A DNA stretch of 64,000 nt from contig NZ_JAFCKW010000021.1 in assembly GCF_018129965.1 (NCBI RefSeq), positions 31,086 through 95,085 of the forward strand, in the 5' to 3' direction. Below, in pieces: positions 1 to 8,631 of the stretch (positions are counted from its first letter, which is position 1; every line of letters starts with the position of its first letter). The position numbers were made by a program, and so were the translations under genes. The stretch is from Bradyrhizobium diazoefficiens (GTDB taxonomy: Bacteria > Pseudomonadota > Alphaproteobacteria > Rhizobiales > Xanthobacteraceae). The notes beneath the pieces were generated by a model that had not been told where the DNA came from, made no database searches, and saw only the letters and a program-made list of their open reading frames with translations.

Positions 1-3
1 TCG

Positions 4-80
4 AACTTTTGGCGGGCCGCCCGACCTCGTTAGGACGGCGGCGGAGCGGCGGAACTTTTCGCGAGCGTCCGCGTTAGGAC
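4..80. repeat. Imperfect direct repeat upstream of the first gene
   Basis: The words AACTTTT and CGTTAGGACGG each occur twice, at about 4-39 and 52-80, in the same order and with different sequence between them. The second CGTTAGGACGG also provides the ribosome-binding-like AGGACGGG just before the start codon at 84. It looks like a local duplication; no function can be assigned. Confidence 0.35.
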
Positions 81-83
81 GGG

Positions 84-275
84 ATGACCGACGATATTTC
101 ATACCGACGCAAACCCTTGACCCCTGAGCAGCGCCAGGCACGTGATGCTGTGCGCCGTATCGAGGCTGAAAAAGCCATGCGGGATCATGAAGCCGCGCAG
201 AAGGCGCTGTACGCCAACAAGGAGCGGCTGAGGGCCGAGCGTTTGGCGCGCGAACAGGCGGCTGCGAAGGAGTGA
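84..275 (+). CDS. Small charged hypothetical protein, 63 aa
   Basis: This is a 63-residue protein rich in Arg, Lys, Glu and Ala with no membrane segment or signal peptide. It begins MTDDISYRRKPLTPEQRQAR and the rest is probably one long amphipathic helix. AGGACGGG immediately before the ATG can act as a ribosome-binding site. I recall similar short Arg/Glu-rich proteins in Bradyrhizobium genomes, but no function is known to me. It is followed directly by what looks like a broken small membrane-protein gene. Confidence 0.6.
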   Translation: MTDDISYRRKPLTPEQRQARDAVRRIEAEKAMRDHEAAQKALYANKERLRAERLAREQAAAKE

Positions 276-276
276 C

Positions 277-420
277 CTGACCAAAACGTGGTCGATCGCT
301 TCTGCTGCCATCAAACGCTTCTATTTCTGGCCCGGCAACTTCACCGGCACATGCGGTGTGGTGCTGATGACGCGAGGACTTCCGTCATCGTGGGTACGAT
401 CGCTTCGGATCAGCGATTCC
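277..420 (+). pseudogene. Remnant of a small membrane-protein gene
   Basis: In the frame starting CTG at 277 the sequence reads LTKTWSIASAAIKRFYFWPG, an aromatic membrane-type start. It then appears to shift frame near 350, after which GADDARTSVIVGTI is read in the next frame. There is no ATG at the expected start, although AAGGAG lies just upstream. I read this as a decayed gene for a short inner-membrane protein. The family assignment is from memory of similar FYFWPG proteins, so it is tentative. The rest of the stretch to 605 shows no other gene. Confidence 0.3.
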
Positions 421-605
421 AGAACCAGAAAAAATTTCTCAGCAAGCATTTGCGCCGCTCTCGTTGGTGGTGACCTCTTGATATGGGTCGAGGCTCCGAG
501 CCCGAAAATTCAATCAACTAAATGGGAGCACGGCACTGCCGCGGCGGGCCGCACGCTGCGTTGCGGTGTGGTCGGGGCGAGGACCAGGGAAATCTTGGTG
601 GCGCT

Positions 606-704
606 TCAGGCGAAAGCCAGCGCCGCAAGGCTCGAGCAGAGCAAGATGAAGCCGCTGGCGGTCAGCGCCAGGAAGCCATCGGATACGAGGTCATGGTTGC
701 TCAT
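606..704 (-). CDS. Tiny single-span membrane protein, 32 aa
   Basis: The minus strand encodes a 32-residue peptide starting MSNHDLVSDGFLALTASGFI and ending LAALAFA. A short polar N-terminus is followed by one hydrophobic segment of about 22 residues that runs to the C-terminus. AGAGGTG lies about 5 bases upstream of the ATG, a good ribosome-binding site. It is probably an inner-membrane microprotein. No partner can be named from the context. A second tiny membrane peptide lies just upstream on the same strand. Confidence 0.5.
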   Translation of the reverse strand: MSNHDLVSDGFLALTASGFILLCSSLAALAFA

Positions 705-809
705 GGGACACCTCTACCGCTCTCATCTTCAATGCTCGGCCGGATTGGTTACAATGATCCGAACGTGCCGTCTTGAAAGAGGTGATGCTTTCAGTCCGCG
801 CGAATGACC

Positions 810-899
810 TCAGGCCCTTGTGCGGTAACCTTCGAACGCATGGGCCAGGAAGATCCCCGCGCTTACCAGACCCATCAGTGCCGAAACCGTCTCGATCAT
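810..899 (-). CDS. Tiny single-span membrane protein, 29 aa
   Basis: A 29-residue peptide starts MIETVSALMGLVSAGIFLAH and ends with a polar, basic tail (FEGYRTRA). One hydrophobic segment spans residues 4-20, giving an N-out/C-in single-pass membrane protein. Size and layout recall small accessory subunits such as KdpF or CydX, but the sequence matches neither and no kdp or cyd genes are nearby. The ribosome-binding site is weak (GGA about 10 bases upstream). It lies about 105 bases upstream of the 32-aa peptide on the same strand. Confidence 0.45.
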   Translation of the reverse strand: MIETVSALMGLVSAGIFLAHAFEGYRTRA

Positions 900-1254
900 C
901 GTGAAATTCCAAATCCCGCCCTTGCTCGCGAGAGAACGCGGGCGGCCTTGCACAGTCAAAAGAATTTCGGTGAAGGCCATGACAATGGGGGTGGAGTGAG
1001 GATTTGGCGCAACAGAATGTCCAGGAGTGGCACAATTGACGGGACCTGCGCCCCGTAGATCAACGGGGAGTCGAACACCCCGTTTACCATCCCGGCGTGA
1101 TGGCCCTGGGCTCCCCATTTCCGCCGTGTTCGGGTTGCGTTATCCTTACCACTCCCGAGCGGTGGTGGGCCGCTTCGGAGCAAAGGGCTGGACAGTTCTT
1201 CCCCGTAGCCAAAGCGGGTTGGGGAAGTCTTCGGCAAAGTGGTATTTGGGGTAC
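900..1254. other. Intergenic region upstream of rlpA
   Basis: About 355 bases without a convincing gene. An open frame continuous with rlpA extends upstream to 1027, but it has no lipoprotein signal at its start and reads as non-coding. The region should hold the rlpA promoter and that of the 29-aa peptide on the opposite strand; I see no clear operator or terminator. Confidence 0.4.
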
Positions 1255-2181
1255 ATGGGGATCCGACGGTCAGATTCGGTAGTGCGCGTCGCGCGCGGCG
1301 TTGCGGCGTTCGCGACCTGCCTTGCGCTCGCCAATTGCGCCTCTTCCAACAAGTTCGCCAGCCGGGTCGACCCGAAATACGGCGTGTCATCGAGCCCCCG
1401 CGTCGTGGCTCTGGGCGATCCCGTGCCGAAGGGCGGCGGGACTTACCGCGTCGGCAAACCCTATGTGGTGGGCGGCCGGACCTATGTGCCTGAGGAGGAC
1501 GTCAACTATCGCGCCGAGGGCATGGCGTCCTGGTACGGGGACGATTTTCACGGCCGCCTGACGGCCAATGGCGAAGTGTTCGACATGACCTCGCTGACGG
1601 CCGCGCATCCGACCCTGCCAATGCCCTCCTATGCGCGGGTCACGAACATGTCGAACGGCAAATCGCTGATCGTTCGAGTGAATGACCGCGGCCCCTACCA
1701 CGGCAACCGGCTCATCGACGTCTCGAACAAGGCTGCCGAACTCCTTGAATTCAAAGGCAATGGTGTCGCCAAGGTCCGTGTCGAATATGTCGGCCGGGCC
1801 CCGCTCGAAGGCTCCGATGACCGCCAGTTGATGGCAACCCTGCGCACCGGTGTCCCGGCACCGTCGCCCTCGATGGTGCGTGTCGCCTCGGCGCGGCCGT
1901 TCGTGCCGGAGCTTGCGTCTTCGGGGCGCGGAGCGATCCGTGGCGACATTCCGATGCCGGAGGGGCGACCCTACAATCTCGGCAACACCTCAGCCGATAT
2001 GGCCTCGCTCAACGCGACCTCGGAAATGTCGGCCTCGAGCCGCAGCCGTGGCCGGGGCGTCCAGAATGCCCGCGCGGTGTCCTATGACGAGGACGGCCGC
2101 TACGCGTCGGACGACGGCGCGTCCGCGACCGACGGCGCAGCAGAGGCCCGCAGCATCCTGAGCGGGCGCGGCCTCTACTGA
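1255..2181 (+). CDS. rlpA: RlpA family septal ring lytic transglycosylase/lipoprotein
   Basis: RlpA proteins are outer-membrane lipoproteins with a double-psi beta-barrel that cleave denuded peptidoglycan at the division septum. From the ATG at 1255 the protein is 308 aa, with a lipobox LANC at residues 25-28 (lipidated Cys28) after a basic N-terminus. The barrel lies at about residues 85-175, with the family motifs GMASWYGDDFHGR and VNDRGPY. The C-terminal third is Ser/Gly/Arg-rich and low in complexity, and I see no SPOR domain such as E. coli RlpA has, so septal targeting may differ. The longer frame from 1027 was rejected because it buries the signal sequence. It lies near dacC, another peptidoglycan gene. 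Confidence 0.9.
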   Translation: MGIRRSDSVVRVARGVAAFATCLALANCASSNKFASRVDPKYGVSSSPRVVALGDPVPKGGGTYRVGKPYVVGGRTYVPEEDVNYRAEGMASWYGDDFHGRLTANGEVFDMTSLTAAHPTLPMPSYARVTNMSNGKSLIVRVNDRGPYHGNRLIDVSNKAAELLEFKGNGVAKVRVEYVGRAPLEGSDDRQLMATLRTGVPAPSPSMVRVASARPFVPELASSGRGAIRGDIPMPEGRPYNLGNTSADMASLNATSEMSASSRSRGRGVQNARAVSYDEDGRYASDDGASATDGAAEARSILSGRGLY

Positions 2182-2309
2182 TCCTGGAAACTTCGCCGAC
2201 GAGGCGGCGCCTCCGCTTCTGCCGGCCGAGGCGCGGCTGTTTGAGAACGCGCGGGCGGCCTGCTGGGCACCGAGTGAATCCACATAGGCATTTTCCCGCT
2301 CCCACTGTT

Positions 2310-2435
2310 GGCGCGCTGACACTGTCAGTTCTGACGGGCAATCTTGCCGCGCGGAGGTTTTACGTGCGGTGCGGCTTCATCGAGACCGGGCAGGCGGGCC
2401 AGGCGCACATCGCGATGCGGAAGGAACTTGGCTAG
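2310..2435 (+). pseudogene. C-terminal remnant of a GNAT acetyltransferase
   Basis: Forty-one codons read TLSVLTGNLAARRFYVRCGF and then end with HIAMRKELG and a stop. This matches the last strand-helix-strand of GNAT N-acetyltransferases (the N-x-x-A-R-x-F-Y-x-x-x-GF motif). Nothing resembling the acetyl-CoA-binding R/Q-x-x-G-x-G/A loop is found upstream, where rlpA ends at 2181. It is therefore a truncated relic squeezed between rlpA and the convergent hydrolase gene. Confidence 0.6.
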
Positions 2436-3388
2436 CCTGCCGTCGCCTCACGCAGGAATTTCAGCAGCGCCGCGTTCACCTCGTCGGGGCGCTCCTGCTG
2501 CACCCAATGCCCGGCCCCGTCGATAATCAGTTTTCGCGTGAGATTGGGCAGCACGCGTTCAAGCTCGTTGACGCGCTTGGCTCCGATCAGGCCGGTGATC
2601 ACGGCGTCCCTCGAGCCTGCAATGAACAGCGAGGGCTGGTGGATCTGCGCATCCTGCCAGGGCGCCGTCAGCTCCCAATTGCGGTCGAGGTTGCGGTACC
2701 AGTTCAGCCCGCCGCGGAAGCCGGTCTTGCGGAACGTCTCGGTGAAGGTGGCGAGTTCAGCCTCGCTCAACCATTCCGGCAGCGGATCCTCGGGATTGCC
2801 ATGGCCGAGAAAGCCTTTTCCGTCCTGCACGAACATGGCGGCGCTGGGATCGGCAAGGCCGCGCCCGGCGAGCACGATGCGCATGGTGCGGGCGACGTCA
2901 TGCTCGAATTCGGCCTCGGCGACGCCGGGCGTCTGAAAATACTGCCAGTAGAAATTGGTGATGCCGCCTTGGCGCAACAGATCGAGCGGCTTGCCGCGGC
3001 CGCGGAACGGCGGCGGCACGCTCAGGCCCGCGACGGCCGTGAAGATGTCGGGTCGGAACAGCGCCGCATGCCAGGCGACCGGCGCCCCCCAATCGTGGCC
3101 GACCACCATGGCCCTGGTCTCCCCCAGCGCCTGCACGAGACCGACGACGTCGCCGACCGTATCGAAGATCGAGTAGGCGTTGATGTCGGCCGGCACCGCA
3201 CTCTGGCCGTAGCCGCGCATGTCGGGAGCGACCACGTGGAAACCGGCATCTGCAAGCGCCGGGATCTGGTGGCGCCAGGAGTACGACAGCTCCGGCCAGC
3301 CATGGCACAGCACCACCAGCGGACCCTGGCCGGCCTCGCGGATGAACAGATCGATCCCGTTGGCCTTGATCACGCGGGTGGACGCCAT
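2432..3388 (-). CDS. Epoxide hydrolase-like alpha/beta hydrolase
   Basis: The protein is 318 aa and cytosolic. It has the oxyanion-hole motif HGWP at residues 29-32, the nucleophile elbow GHDWGA with Asp99 as likely nucleophile, a cap domain in the middle, and the catalytic His in GHWVQQERP near the C-terminus. An Asp nucleophile with HGWP is typical of soluble epoxide hydrolases and of fluoroacetate/haloacetate dehalogenases, so hydrolysis of an epoxide is the first guess and dehalogenation the alternative. It is transcribed alone, convergent with the GNAT remnant and divergent from dacC. Confidence 0.85.
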   Translation of the reverse strand: MASTRVIKANGIDLFIREAGQGPLVVLCHGWPELSYSWRHQIPALADAGFHVVAPDMRGYGQSAVPADINAYSIFDTVGDVVGLVQALGETRAMVVGHDWGAPVAWHAALFRPDIFTAVAGLSVPPPFRGRGKPLDLLRQGGITNFYWQYFQTPGVAEAEFEHDVARTMRIVLAGRGLADPSAAMFVQDGKGFLGHGNPEDPLPEWLSEAELATFTETFRKTGFRGGLNWYRNLDRNWELTAPWQDAQIHQPSLFIAGSRDAVITGLIGAKRVNELERVLPNLTRKLIIDGAGHWVQQERPDEVNAALLKFLREATAG

Positions 3389-3541
3389 CGCTTTTCCGCC
3401 TTGTTTCAGGGGTTTGGTCGAGAAATATGAGGTGCCACGATAGGGGCGTAGCGAGAATCGTGCAATCTCGGGTTCCAGCGACCAGCCTCGTGTTGTTCGC
3501 GAAGGTTCCAGCTGTTAGAACGCCGCTCTCAGGGCTAGGCC

Positions 3542-4804
3542 ATGGCATTTCGTCTTTTTCCGCTTCGTCGCACCCGGGTCACGGTCGGAATGCTGGCGCG
3601 CGGATTGATCGCTGCGGTTCTGGTGGCGGGCATCGGTTCTGGCGGGGCGCTCTACGCCGCCAACCAGAGCGTCCAGGGTGCCAAGAAGGCGGACGATTCC
3701 GGTTTTGATGGCGATGCGCCCACCTCGATCCTGATCGAGGCCTCCAGCGGCAGCGTGCTGTTCGAGAAGAACGCCGATGAGCTTCGCGCGCCCTCCAGCA
3801 TGATGAAGCTGATGACGGCGGAGGTCGTGTTTAATGCCGTCCAGAAGGGCGACGTCAAGCTGACCGACGAGTACCGGATCAGCGAGAACGCCTGGCGGAA
3901 GGGTGGGGCGCCGTCGGGCGGCTCGACCATGTTCGCTGCCATCAACAGCAAGGTTTCGGTCGACGACCTCCTGCATGGCGCGATCATCCAGAGCGGCAAC
4001 GACGCCTGCATCGCGCTGGCCGAAGGCATTGCGGGCAGCGAGAAGATCTTTGCCGCCGACTTCATGACCAAGCGCGCCCGCGAACTCGGGATGACCAGGT
4101 CGACCTTCGGCAATTCCAACGGTCTGCCCGACCCCGGCAACAAAATGACGGTGCGCGAGCTCGGAATCCTCGCCCGGCACATCATCCTGGACTTCCCCGA
4201 ATTCTACAAACTCTTCGGCGAGAAGGAGTTCACCTGGAACAAGATCCGCCAGCCCAATCGCAACCCGCTGCTCAATTCGATGGAAGGCGCCGACGGTTTG
4301 AAGACCGGCTTCACCAAGGAAGGCGGCTACGGCATGGTCGGCTCTGCCGTGCAGAACGGCACGCGGCTGATCGTCGTCGTCAACGGCCTGGAAGACCCCG
4401 AGGACCGTGCCACGGAAGCCAAGAAGATGCTGGAATGGGGCTTTCGCAATTTCGAGACCCGCACGCTGATCGCGGCCGACCAGCAGGTCGGCTACGCCAA
4501 GGTGTTCGGTGGCGAGAGCCGCTCGGTGAAGCTGGTGGCCAAGACGCCCGTCAAGGTGATGGTGCACAAGAACGGCAGCGACAAGCTCATCGCGCGGGTC
4601 GTCTACAGCGGTCCGGTGCGCGCGCCGGTCGAGGCCGGGCAGAAGGTCGGCGTGGTCAGGGTCTGGCGTAGCGGCAACATCGCGGTGGAGACGCCGGTCT
4701 ACGCGGCCGAAGCGATCGGCACCGGTTCGACCATGCGCCGCGCAATCGACGGTGCCAGCGAGCTCGTCATCGGCATGTTCCGCGCAGGCGCAGAGAAGCT
4801 CTGA
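3542..4804 (+). CDS. dacC: D-alanyl-D-alanine carboxypeptidase (PBP5/6 type)
   Basis: This enzyme trims the terminal D-Ala from peptidoglycan pentapeptides in the periplasm. The 420-aa protein has an N-terminal signal/anchor (hydrophobic at about residues 18-38). The three penicilloyl-serine transferase motifs are present: S86-M-M-K89, SGN in IQSGNDAC, and KTG in GLKTGFT. A C-terminal beta-rich PBP5_C domain follows and the end is a probable amphipathic membrane anchor. Two bases separate its stop from the start of tmk, so it heads an operon dacC-tmk-holB. The exact paralogue name (dacA, dacC or dacF) cannot be fixed from sequence alone. Confidence 0.92.
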   Translation: MAFRLFPLRRTRVTVGMLARGLIAAVLVAGIGSGGALYAANQSVQGAKKADDSGFDGDAPTSILIEASSGSVLFEKNADELRAPSSMMKLMTAEVVFNAVQKGDVKLTDEYRISENAWRKGGAPSGGSTMFAAINSKVSVDDLLHGAIIQSGNDACIALAEGIAGSEKIFAADFMTKRARELGMTRSTFGNSNGLPDPGNKMTVRELGILARHIILDFPEFYKLFGEKEFTWNKIRQPNRNPLLNSMEGADGLKTGFTKEGGYGMVGSAVQNGTRLIVVVNGLEDPEDRATEAKKMLEWGFRNFETRTLIAADQQVGYAKVFGGESRSVKLVAKTPVKVMVHKNGSDKLIARVVYSGPVRAPVEAGQKVGVVRVWRSGNIAVETPVYAAEAIGTGSTMRRAIDGASELVIGMFRAGAEKL

Positions 4805-4806
4805 TC

Positions 4807-5493
4807 ATGGTTGAGCGTGCGGCACAGCGGCCGTCCGGACGGGGACGCTTCATCACCTTTGAAGGCGGCGAGGGGGCGGGCAAGTCGACCCAGATCAAGA
4901 AGCTCGCAGATCGCCTCAAGGCGGCGAGGATGCGCACCGTCGTCACGCGCGAGCCCGGCGGCTCGCCGGGCGCCGAGATCATGCGCCATCTGGTACTGTC
5001 CGGGATGGGCAAGCTGCTTGGACCCGAGGCCGAGACGTTGCTGTTTGCCGCCGCCCGCGACGACCATGTCCGCACCGTGATCGAGCCTGCGCTCAATCAG
5101 GGCGCCTGGGTGCTGTGTGACCGCTTCTACGACTCGACGCGCGCCTATCAGGGTAGCCTCGGCAGCGTTCCGCTCGGCCTGATCAACGCGATGCAGCGGG
5201 TCACGATCGGCGAACTCAAGCCGGACCTTACCATCATCCTCGACCTGCCGGTCGAGATCGGCTTGCAGCGCGCCGCGCTACGCCGCGGCGGCAGTACGCC
5301 GGACCGGTTCGAAGGCGAGACGCTCAGCTTCCACCAGAGCCTGCGCGAGGCCTTTCGCAAGATCGCAACGGATAATCCTGACCGCTGCGTACTGATCGAC
5401 GCCGATGCGGACGCCGATACGGTGGCGGGGCGCATCTGGACGGCGCTGCGCGATCGCCTCCTGCCGACGCCCGCTTCGGTCGTATCCGCATGA
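4807..5493 (+). CDS. tmk: Thymidylate kinase
   Basis: The enzyme phosphorylates dTMP to dTDP for DNA synthesis. It is 228 aa, with the P-loop GGEGAGKST at residues 20-28, the DRF-Y motif (CDRFYDSTRAYQG) and the LID region RRGGSTPDRFE. It overlaps holB by four bases (ATGA), which indicates translational coupling. The dacC-tmk-holB arrangement is common in alphaproteobacteria. Confidence 0.96.
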   Translation: MVERAAQRPSGRGRFITFEGGEGAGKSTQIKKLADRLKAARMRTVVTREPGGSPGAEIMRHLVLSGMGKLLGPEAETLLFAAARDDHVRTVIEPALNQGAWVLCDRFYDSTRAYQGSLGSVPLGLINAMQRVTIGELKPDLTIILDLPVEIGLQRAALRRGGSTPDRFEGETLSFHQSLREAFRKIATDNPDRCVLIDADADADTVAGRIWTALRDRLLPTPASVVSA

Positions 5494-6536
5494 GCCCGCG
5501 CCAGTCCGAGCGCGAATCCGCCATTCCGCATCCGCGCGAGACGAACTTGCTGTTCGGCCATCGCGATGCGGAAGCGGCACTGCTTGCGGCCTATCGCAGC
5601 GGGCGGATCCCGCATGCCTGGCTGATCGGCGGGCCGCAGGGGATCGGCAAGGCGACGCTGGCCTATCGCATGGCGCGCTTCGTGCTCGCCCACGGTCAGC
5701 CGCTCTCGCCGTCCGTGCAGAGCGCCGAGACCCTTGCGATCGACGCGGACGACGCCGTCGCGCGGCAGGTTGCGGCCAGCTCCCACGGCGGCCTGTTGAC
5801 GCTGGAGCGCACCGCCAACGACCGCGGCGTCATGCGCACCGTGATCACCGTGGACGAAACGCGCGAGACGATCGGCTTCTTCGGCTCGACCGCGGCGGCC
5901 GAAGGCTGGCGCGTCTGCGTCGTTGACACCGTCGACGAGCTCAATCCGAATGCGGCCAACGCGCTCCTGAAGATTTTGGAGGAACCGCCACAGCAATCGC
6001 TATTCCTGCTGGTCAGCCACGCGCCCGCACGGGTGCTCGCCACAATCCAGTCACGCTGCCGCAAACTGCGCCTTCGTGCACTCGCAACGGACGACGTGAT
6101 TGGGGCAGCCTCCGCCGCCGGCGGCCTCGATCCGAATGATCCCGCCTTGCGCGAAGCGGCGGAGGCTTCCGAGGGAAGCGTCGCGCGGGCGCTAACGCTG
6201 CTCGGCGGTGACGCCCTCAAGCTTCAGCAGCGCACGGCGACGTTGCTGGCGAAGCTTCCGCAAGTCGATCCGCGCGAATTGCACATGCTCGGCGAGTCGC
6301 TTGGCACGAGCGACCGCGTCGCTCTGGCGACCTTCATCGACGGCATCGACCGCTGGATCGCGGAACGTCTGCATGTCGACGAGGCCCATGCCAACCAGAA
6401 CCTGCCGCGCCTTGCGCGCCTAGCCGAGGTATGGGAAAAGATCGTCCGCGCCGCGCGCGACACCGAAACCTACAATCTGGAGCGAAAGCCCCTGGTTTTC
6501 TCGGTGTTCGGCTGGCTGGCGGACGCAACGCGCTAG
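5490..6536 (+). CDS. holB: DNA polymerase III subunit delta'
   Basis: This is the clamp-loader subunit delta'. The 348-aa AAA+ protein has a P-loop-like GGPQGIGKAT at residues 47-56, the delta'-typical stretch NALLKILEEPP, and the SRC motif in ATIQSRCRKLRLR. The start overlaps the end of tmk (ATGA). The TAG stop at 6534-6536 is contributed by the first bases of an intergenic repeat (TAGAGCATGATCC). Confidence 0.94.
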   Translation: MSPRQSERESAIPHPRETNLLFGHRDAEAALLAAYRSGRIPHAWLIGGPQGIGKATLAYRMARFVLAHGQPLSPSVQSAETLAIDADDAVARQVAASSHGGLLTLERTANDRGVMRTVITVDETRETIGFFGSTAAAEGWRVCVVDTVDELNPNAANALLKILEEPPQQSLFLLVSHAPARVLATIQSRCRKLRLRALATDDVIGAASAAGGLDPNDPALREAAEASEGSVARALTLLGGDALKLQQRTATLLAKLPQVDPRELHMLGESLGTSDRVALATFIDGIDRWIAERLHVDEAHANQNLPRLARLAEVWEKIVRAARDTETYNLERKPLVFSVFGWLADATR

Positions 6537-6601
6537 AGCATGATCCGGAAAAGTGTGCGGGCGGTTCTCCGAGAGGATCGTGCACAAAACAATGATCTAA
6601 C
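6534..6601. repeat. Intergenic repeat element (TAGAGCATGATCCGG family), degenerate copy
   Basis: The stretch starts TAGAGCATGATCCGGAAAAG and contains the imperfectly inverted words GCATGATCC/GGATCGTGC. I recognise this as a short interspersed element seen in many Bradyrhizobium and Rhodopseudomonas intergenic regions. It starts exactly at the holB stop codon and ends shortly before the metG ribosome-binding site. Confidence 0.5.
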
Positions 6602-6645
6602 GCAGGTTCGTTTTCAAATTTCGAGAAGCCGTAAAGGAATTCGTC

Positions 6646-8619
6646 GTGGCCACGCGAGCTAAGAAGACCGTCAAAGCCAAGAGCAGCAAGAAGGCTGCGA
6701 AAAAGGCCGTGAAGACAGCCGCGAAGAAGGCTGCAAAGGCGCGCGCGTCCAAAGCTGCCAAGAAGACCAGGAAGAGTGACGCCAGCAAGCGCGTGACGAA
6801 GAGTGCCGCCAAGACGACAAGCAAGGCCGGCAAGAAGGCTGGTAAGAAGCAGGTCGTCGCCAAGAAGACAGTGAAGAAAGCGGCCAAAAAGCCGACCAAG
6901 GCTCCCGCAAAGAGCGTCGCCAGGAAGGCGAAGGTGACGGCGCCCGCCGCGATCGCGGTGCCGGCTCCTGCCGCAGCTCCGCCGAAAGTCGCCAAGCCAC
7001 AGCCCAAGCCCAAGGCGCCCCGCGCGCCGAAGCCCGCCGCGGCTCCGCAAGTCGCGACACAAGTCAAAGCACCCGCACGCGGCAACGTCTTCTACATCAC
7101 GACCGCCATCGCCTATCCCAACGGTAGCCCGCATATCGGCCACGCCTATGAAGCGATCGCGACGGACGTGCTGGCGCGCTTTGCCAGGCTCGACGGCAAG
7201 GACGTGTTCTTCCTGACCGGCACTGACGAGCATGGTCTGAAGATGGTCCAGACCGCGCAGAACGAAGGCCTAACGCCGTCGGCGCTGGCCACCCGCAACG
7301 CCAACCGCTTCAGGGAGATGGACGAGCGTCTGAACGTGTCGTTCGACCGCTTCATCCGGACCACCGAAGAGCAGCACCATCGCTCCAGCCAGGAGATCTG
7401 GCGTCGCATGGAAGCGAACGGCGACATCTATTCCGACACCTATTCCGGCTGGTACTCGGTCCGCGACGAGGCCTATTACGCCGAGGAGGAGACGCGCCTG
7501 AACGACGACGGCGTCCGCCTCGGCCCGCAGGGCACGCCGGTCGAATGGGTCGAGGAAAAGAGCTATTTCTTCCGCCTCTCGGCCTATCAGGACAAGCTGC
7601 TCAAGCTCTACGAGACGCAGCCCGATTTCATCGGGCCGGACTCCCGCAAGAACGAGGTGGTGAGCTTCGTGCGAGGCGGCCTGCGCGATCTCTCGATCTC
7701 GCGAACGACCTTCGACTGGGGCGTCAAAGTGCCCGGCGACGAAGAGCACGTTATGTATGTCTGGGTCGACGCCCTGACCAATTACATCACCGGCGTCGGT
7801 TTCCCCGACGAGAGCGACAAGAACTGGCGCTACTGGCCGGCCGATGTGCACATCATCGGCAAGGACATCATCCGCTTCCATGCGGTGTACTGGCCGGCGT
7901 TCCTGATGTCGGCCGGCATCCCCGTGCAGAAGCGGGTCTATGCCCATGGCTTCCTGTTCAACAGGGGCGAGAAGATGTCGAAGTCGGTCGGCAACGTGGT
8001 CGACCCCTTCAATCTCGCGGACCAGTACGGCGTCGACCAGATGCGCTATTTCTTTCTGCGCGAGGTGCCGTTCGGCCAGGACGGCAACTACAACCACGAA
8101 GCCATCGTGGCGCGCATCAATGCCGATCTAGCCAACGATCTCGGCAACCTCGCGCAGCGCTCGCTGTCGATGATCGCCAAGCAGCTGGGCGGCGTGCTGC
8201 CCGAGCCCGGCGAATTCAGTGACAACGACAAGGCGATCCTGGCGATGGCGGACGGCATGATCGCCGCGTCGCGTGAGGCGATGGCGACGCAGCAGATCCA
8301 CCACTGGCTCGGTACCGTGTGGGCCGTGGTCGCCGAAGCGAACCGCTACTTCGCGGGCGAGGCGCCGTGGGCGCTGGCCAAGACCGATCCCGTGCGACAG
8401 AAGACGGTGCTCTACGTCACCGCCGAAGTCGTGCGCCAGATCGCGATCCTGGCCCAGCCGGCGATGCCGACCGCCTCCGGATTGCTGCTCGACAGCCTCG
8501 GTATCCCCGCAGGCGAGCGCAATTTTGCGACGCTCGGCGGTGCCAGGCGGATTGCGCCCGGCTCGACGCTGCCGGCGCCGACGCCGGCTTTCCCGCGCTA
8601 CATCGAGCCGGCAGCGTAA
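6646..8619 (+). CDS. metG: Methionyl-tRNA synthetase with a Lys/Ala-rich N-terminal tail
   Basis: This class I synthetase charges tRNA-Met. From the GTG at 6646 it is 657 aa. The catalytic core starts at about residue 146, with HIGH at 163-166 and KMSKS at 443-447. It is the zinc-free type, because the insert after WYSVRDEAYY has no CxxC pairs, and it ends without a C-terminal tRNA-binding EMAP domain. Residues 1-110 are repeats of Ala-Lys-Lys like histone H1, followed by a Pro/Ala/Lys linker to 145. AAAGGAAT, 7-13 bases before the GTG, supports the long start, and no ribosome-binding site is seen near the core. The tail may provide tRNA or nucleic acid affinity in place of the missing C-domain (inference). 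Confidence 0.95.
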   Translation: MATRAKKTVKAKSSKKAAKKAVKTAAKKAAKARASKAAKKTRKSDASKRVTKSAAKTTSKAGKKAGKKQVVAKKTVKKAAKKPTKAPAKSVARKAKVTAPAAIAVPAPAAAPPKVAKPQPKPKAPRAPKPAAAPQVATQVKAPARGNVFYITTAIAYPNGSPHIGHAYEAIATDVLARFARLDGKDVFFLTGTDEHGLKMVQTAQNEGLTPSALATRNANRFREMDERLNVSFDRFIRTTEEQHHRSSQEIWRRMEANGDIYSDTYSGWYSVRDEAYYAEEETRLNDDGVRLGPQGTPVEWVEEKSYFFRLSAYQDKLLKLYETQPDFIGPDSRKNEVVSFVRGGLRDLSISRTTFDWGVKVPGDEEHVMYVWVDALTNYITGVGFPDESDKNWRYWPADVHIIGKDIIRFHAVYWPAFLMSAGIPVQKRVYAHGFLFNRGEKMSKSVGNVVDPFNLADQYGVDQMRYFFLREVPFGQDGNYNHEAIVARINADLANDLGNLAQRSLSMIAKQLGGVLPEPGEFSDNDKAILAMADGMIAASREAMATQQIHHWLGTVWAVVAEANRYFAGEAPWALAKTDPVRQKTVLYVTAEVVRQIAILAQPAMPTASGLLLDSLGIPAGERNFATLGGARRIAPGSTLPAPTPAFPRYIEPAA

Positions 8620-8631
8620 GGCGATCGCACC

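Noticed and set aside
1027..1254. N-terminal extension of rlpA or a tRNA-like stretch near 1060
   Set aside because: The extension would bury the lipoprotein signal, and the CCCCG/CGGGG pairing near 1050-1085 does not form a tRNA fold.
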